Position numbers and translations under genes: made by a program | Notes under the pieces: model-generated | What the model was told of the DNA's origin: nothing | Database searches by the model: none | The model's input: the letters and a program-made list of their open reading frames with translations, nothing else | Assembly (NCBI GenBank): GCA_009192285.1 | Contig: WBVU01000012.1 | Coordinates: 558,001 to 622,000 of the forward strand | Origin: Morchella semilibera | Taxonomy: Eukaryota > Ascomycota > Pezizomycetes > Pezizales > Morchellaceae | Length of the DNA: 64,000 bases | Reading direction: 5' to 3' | In this document: positions 63,231-64,000 of the stretch, piece by piece | How the letters are laid out: every line of letters starts with the position of its first letter | Numbering within the stretch: the first letter of the stretch is position 1

Positions 63231-64000
63231 CTATTTCTCCTCCTCCACCTCTTTCTTGATGGCAATGGATTTGCGGGTGCCCATAAATTTACCTGCCAAT
63301 TTCCCCCCATAGTATCGTCGGGGCTTAAATTGCCCCCTCCCGCTGTTCGAACGGATGACCATAGGAGAAGAGGGAGACGGCAGCCCTTCATTGGGCTCTT
63401 CATGTTTAACTCGCTTTTTGGCGGGGCCTGGGTAAAACGACAAAGTCAGCAATTAGTTCCTTCTGTGCTTTATCTACTCGAATATGCCGAAATTCGTCGA
63501 AAGATCCGGCCGGATTATGGGGGCTCGGGAATTCTGGAGTTCTACACACCGTCAAACCTCCCGACGGGAGGGATCGCCACGTAAAAACCTTTATCAGGGA
63601 ATCCTGTAACCTTGGCTGCACTTCCAGGTGGGCAATTCTCCTTGACGGCTGTAGTAAGCCCCTTGGAGGCGCTACCGGTTGCCTTTACAGTTTCTCCCCG
63701 CGCCATAGTCTGGTCTTTGACAAGTCCGCTACGCCTCGAATTCTTGTACTTGATGAGGAGGTTGTTCCTTTCATCCTCCTGCTCCTCGAGGACTTTTTCG
63801 GAGTCATCGAGACGTTTTTGCGCAGCAGTAAGAAGCAGCTGGGTAGCCTTTAGCTCCTTGTTGTAGTCAAGGAAAGATTGCTGGTTTTTCTCGATCTCCA
63901 GGTTTAGAAGCGCAATTTCTACGGCCGTAAGTCAAAAGGTCAGATGTAGCTGGGGTTGGTCAACATACGCTTTAGCAAGTTATCCTCTGCGACGTGGGGA
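63231..64000 (-). CDS. C-terminal part of an unidentified coiled-coil protein (runs off the window)
   Basis: Exons >64000-63969, 63918-63589 and 63427-63231 join in phase (32+330+197 nt) and end in a TAG at 63233-63231. The visible ~186 residues begin HVAEDNLLKQIALLNLEIEK, continue as a strong coiled coil (QQSFLDYNKELKATQLLLTA, LDDSEKVLEEQEDERNNLLI), then a basic Ser/Thr linker, and end with PRRYYGGKLAGKFMGTRKS and an acidic KKEVEEEK. The last intron uses a weak GTTTTT donor. Family not recognised; the basic tail suggests a nuclear or chromatin role, but that is a guess. The N-terminus lies beyond 64000. Confidence 0.65.

Overview
The window looks like nuclear DNA from a filamentous ascomycete (Pezizomycotina). 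The evidence is spliced genes with short introns (about 45-110 nt, GT-AG with CTGAC/CTAAC-like branch sites), a fungal CBM1 cellulose-binding domain, and fungus-restricted families (CSI2, BIG1, Cut2-type securin, tropomyosin, fungal DUF202). Gene density is low, intergenic DNA is long, and there are old transposon relics, which would fit a Pezizomycetes-like genome. That last placement is inference; nothing here fixes the species.

Layout. 0-7 kb: a small secreted/GPI-type protein (-), a weak two-exon candidate (-), a secreted CBM1 protein (+) and a CSI2-type membrane protein (-). 7-11.4 kb: no convincing gene. 11.4-18 kb is the densest block: the E2 enzyme UBC1 (-), tropomyosin (-, with a GC-AG intron), securin (+, sharing a 481-bp divergent promoter with tropomyosin) and BIG1 (+). 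18.7-22.2 kb is a repeat island: a palindromic CCACCGGTGG array, two 14-bp minisatellites, a hexanucleotide repeat, an LTR relic, and a solo LTR inserted with a 5-bp target duplication into a Tc1/mariner transposase. 22.8-25.6 kb: a nine- or ten-exon RasGEF protein (-). 25.6-32 kb: no firm gene, apart from a gene remnant and a weak small membrane-protein candidate. 32.3-33.1 kb: two ubiquitin units fused to an AN1 zinc finger (+). 35.4-39 kb: endonuclease III/NTH1 (+) and a six-exon DUF202 membrane protein (-). 39-48.5 kb: no firm gene, one MITE. 48.5-49.4 kb: a low-complexity protein with a conserved-looking C-terminal motif (+). 49.4-56.5 kb: simple repeats. 56.6-57.9 kb: TAF7 (+, very GC-rich). 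63.2-64 kb: the 3' end of an unidentified coiled-coil protein (-) that runs off the window.

The genes are ordinary housekeeping and cell-wall functions: ubiquitin conjugation and supply, cell-cycle control, actin, base excision repair, transcription, and glucan/chitin synthesis. I see no biosynthetic cluster, CRISPR array or operon-like system. The least ordinary signals are the di-ubiquitin-AN1 fusion with the same intron position in both ubiquitin units, the very strong excess of the palindrome TACATGTA in non-coding DNA, the GC-AG in-frame tropomyosin intron, and an unresolved frame change in the RasGEF gene. Splice models were made by eye and checked only for phase consistency.
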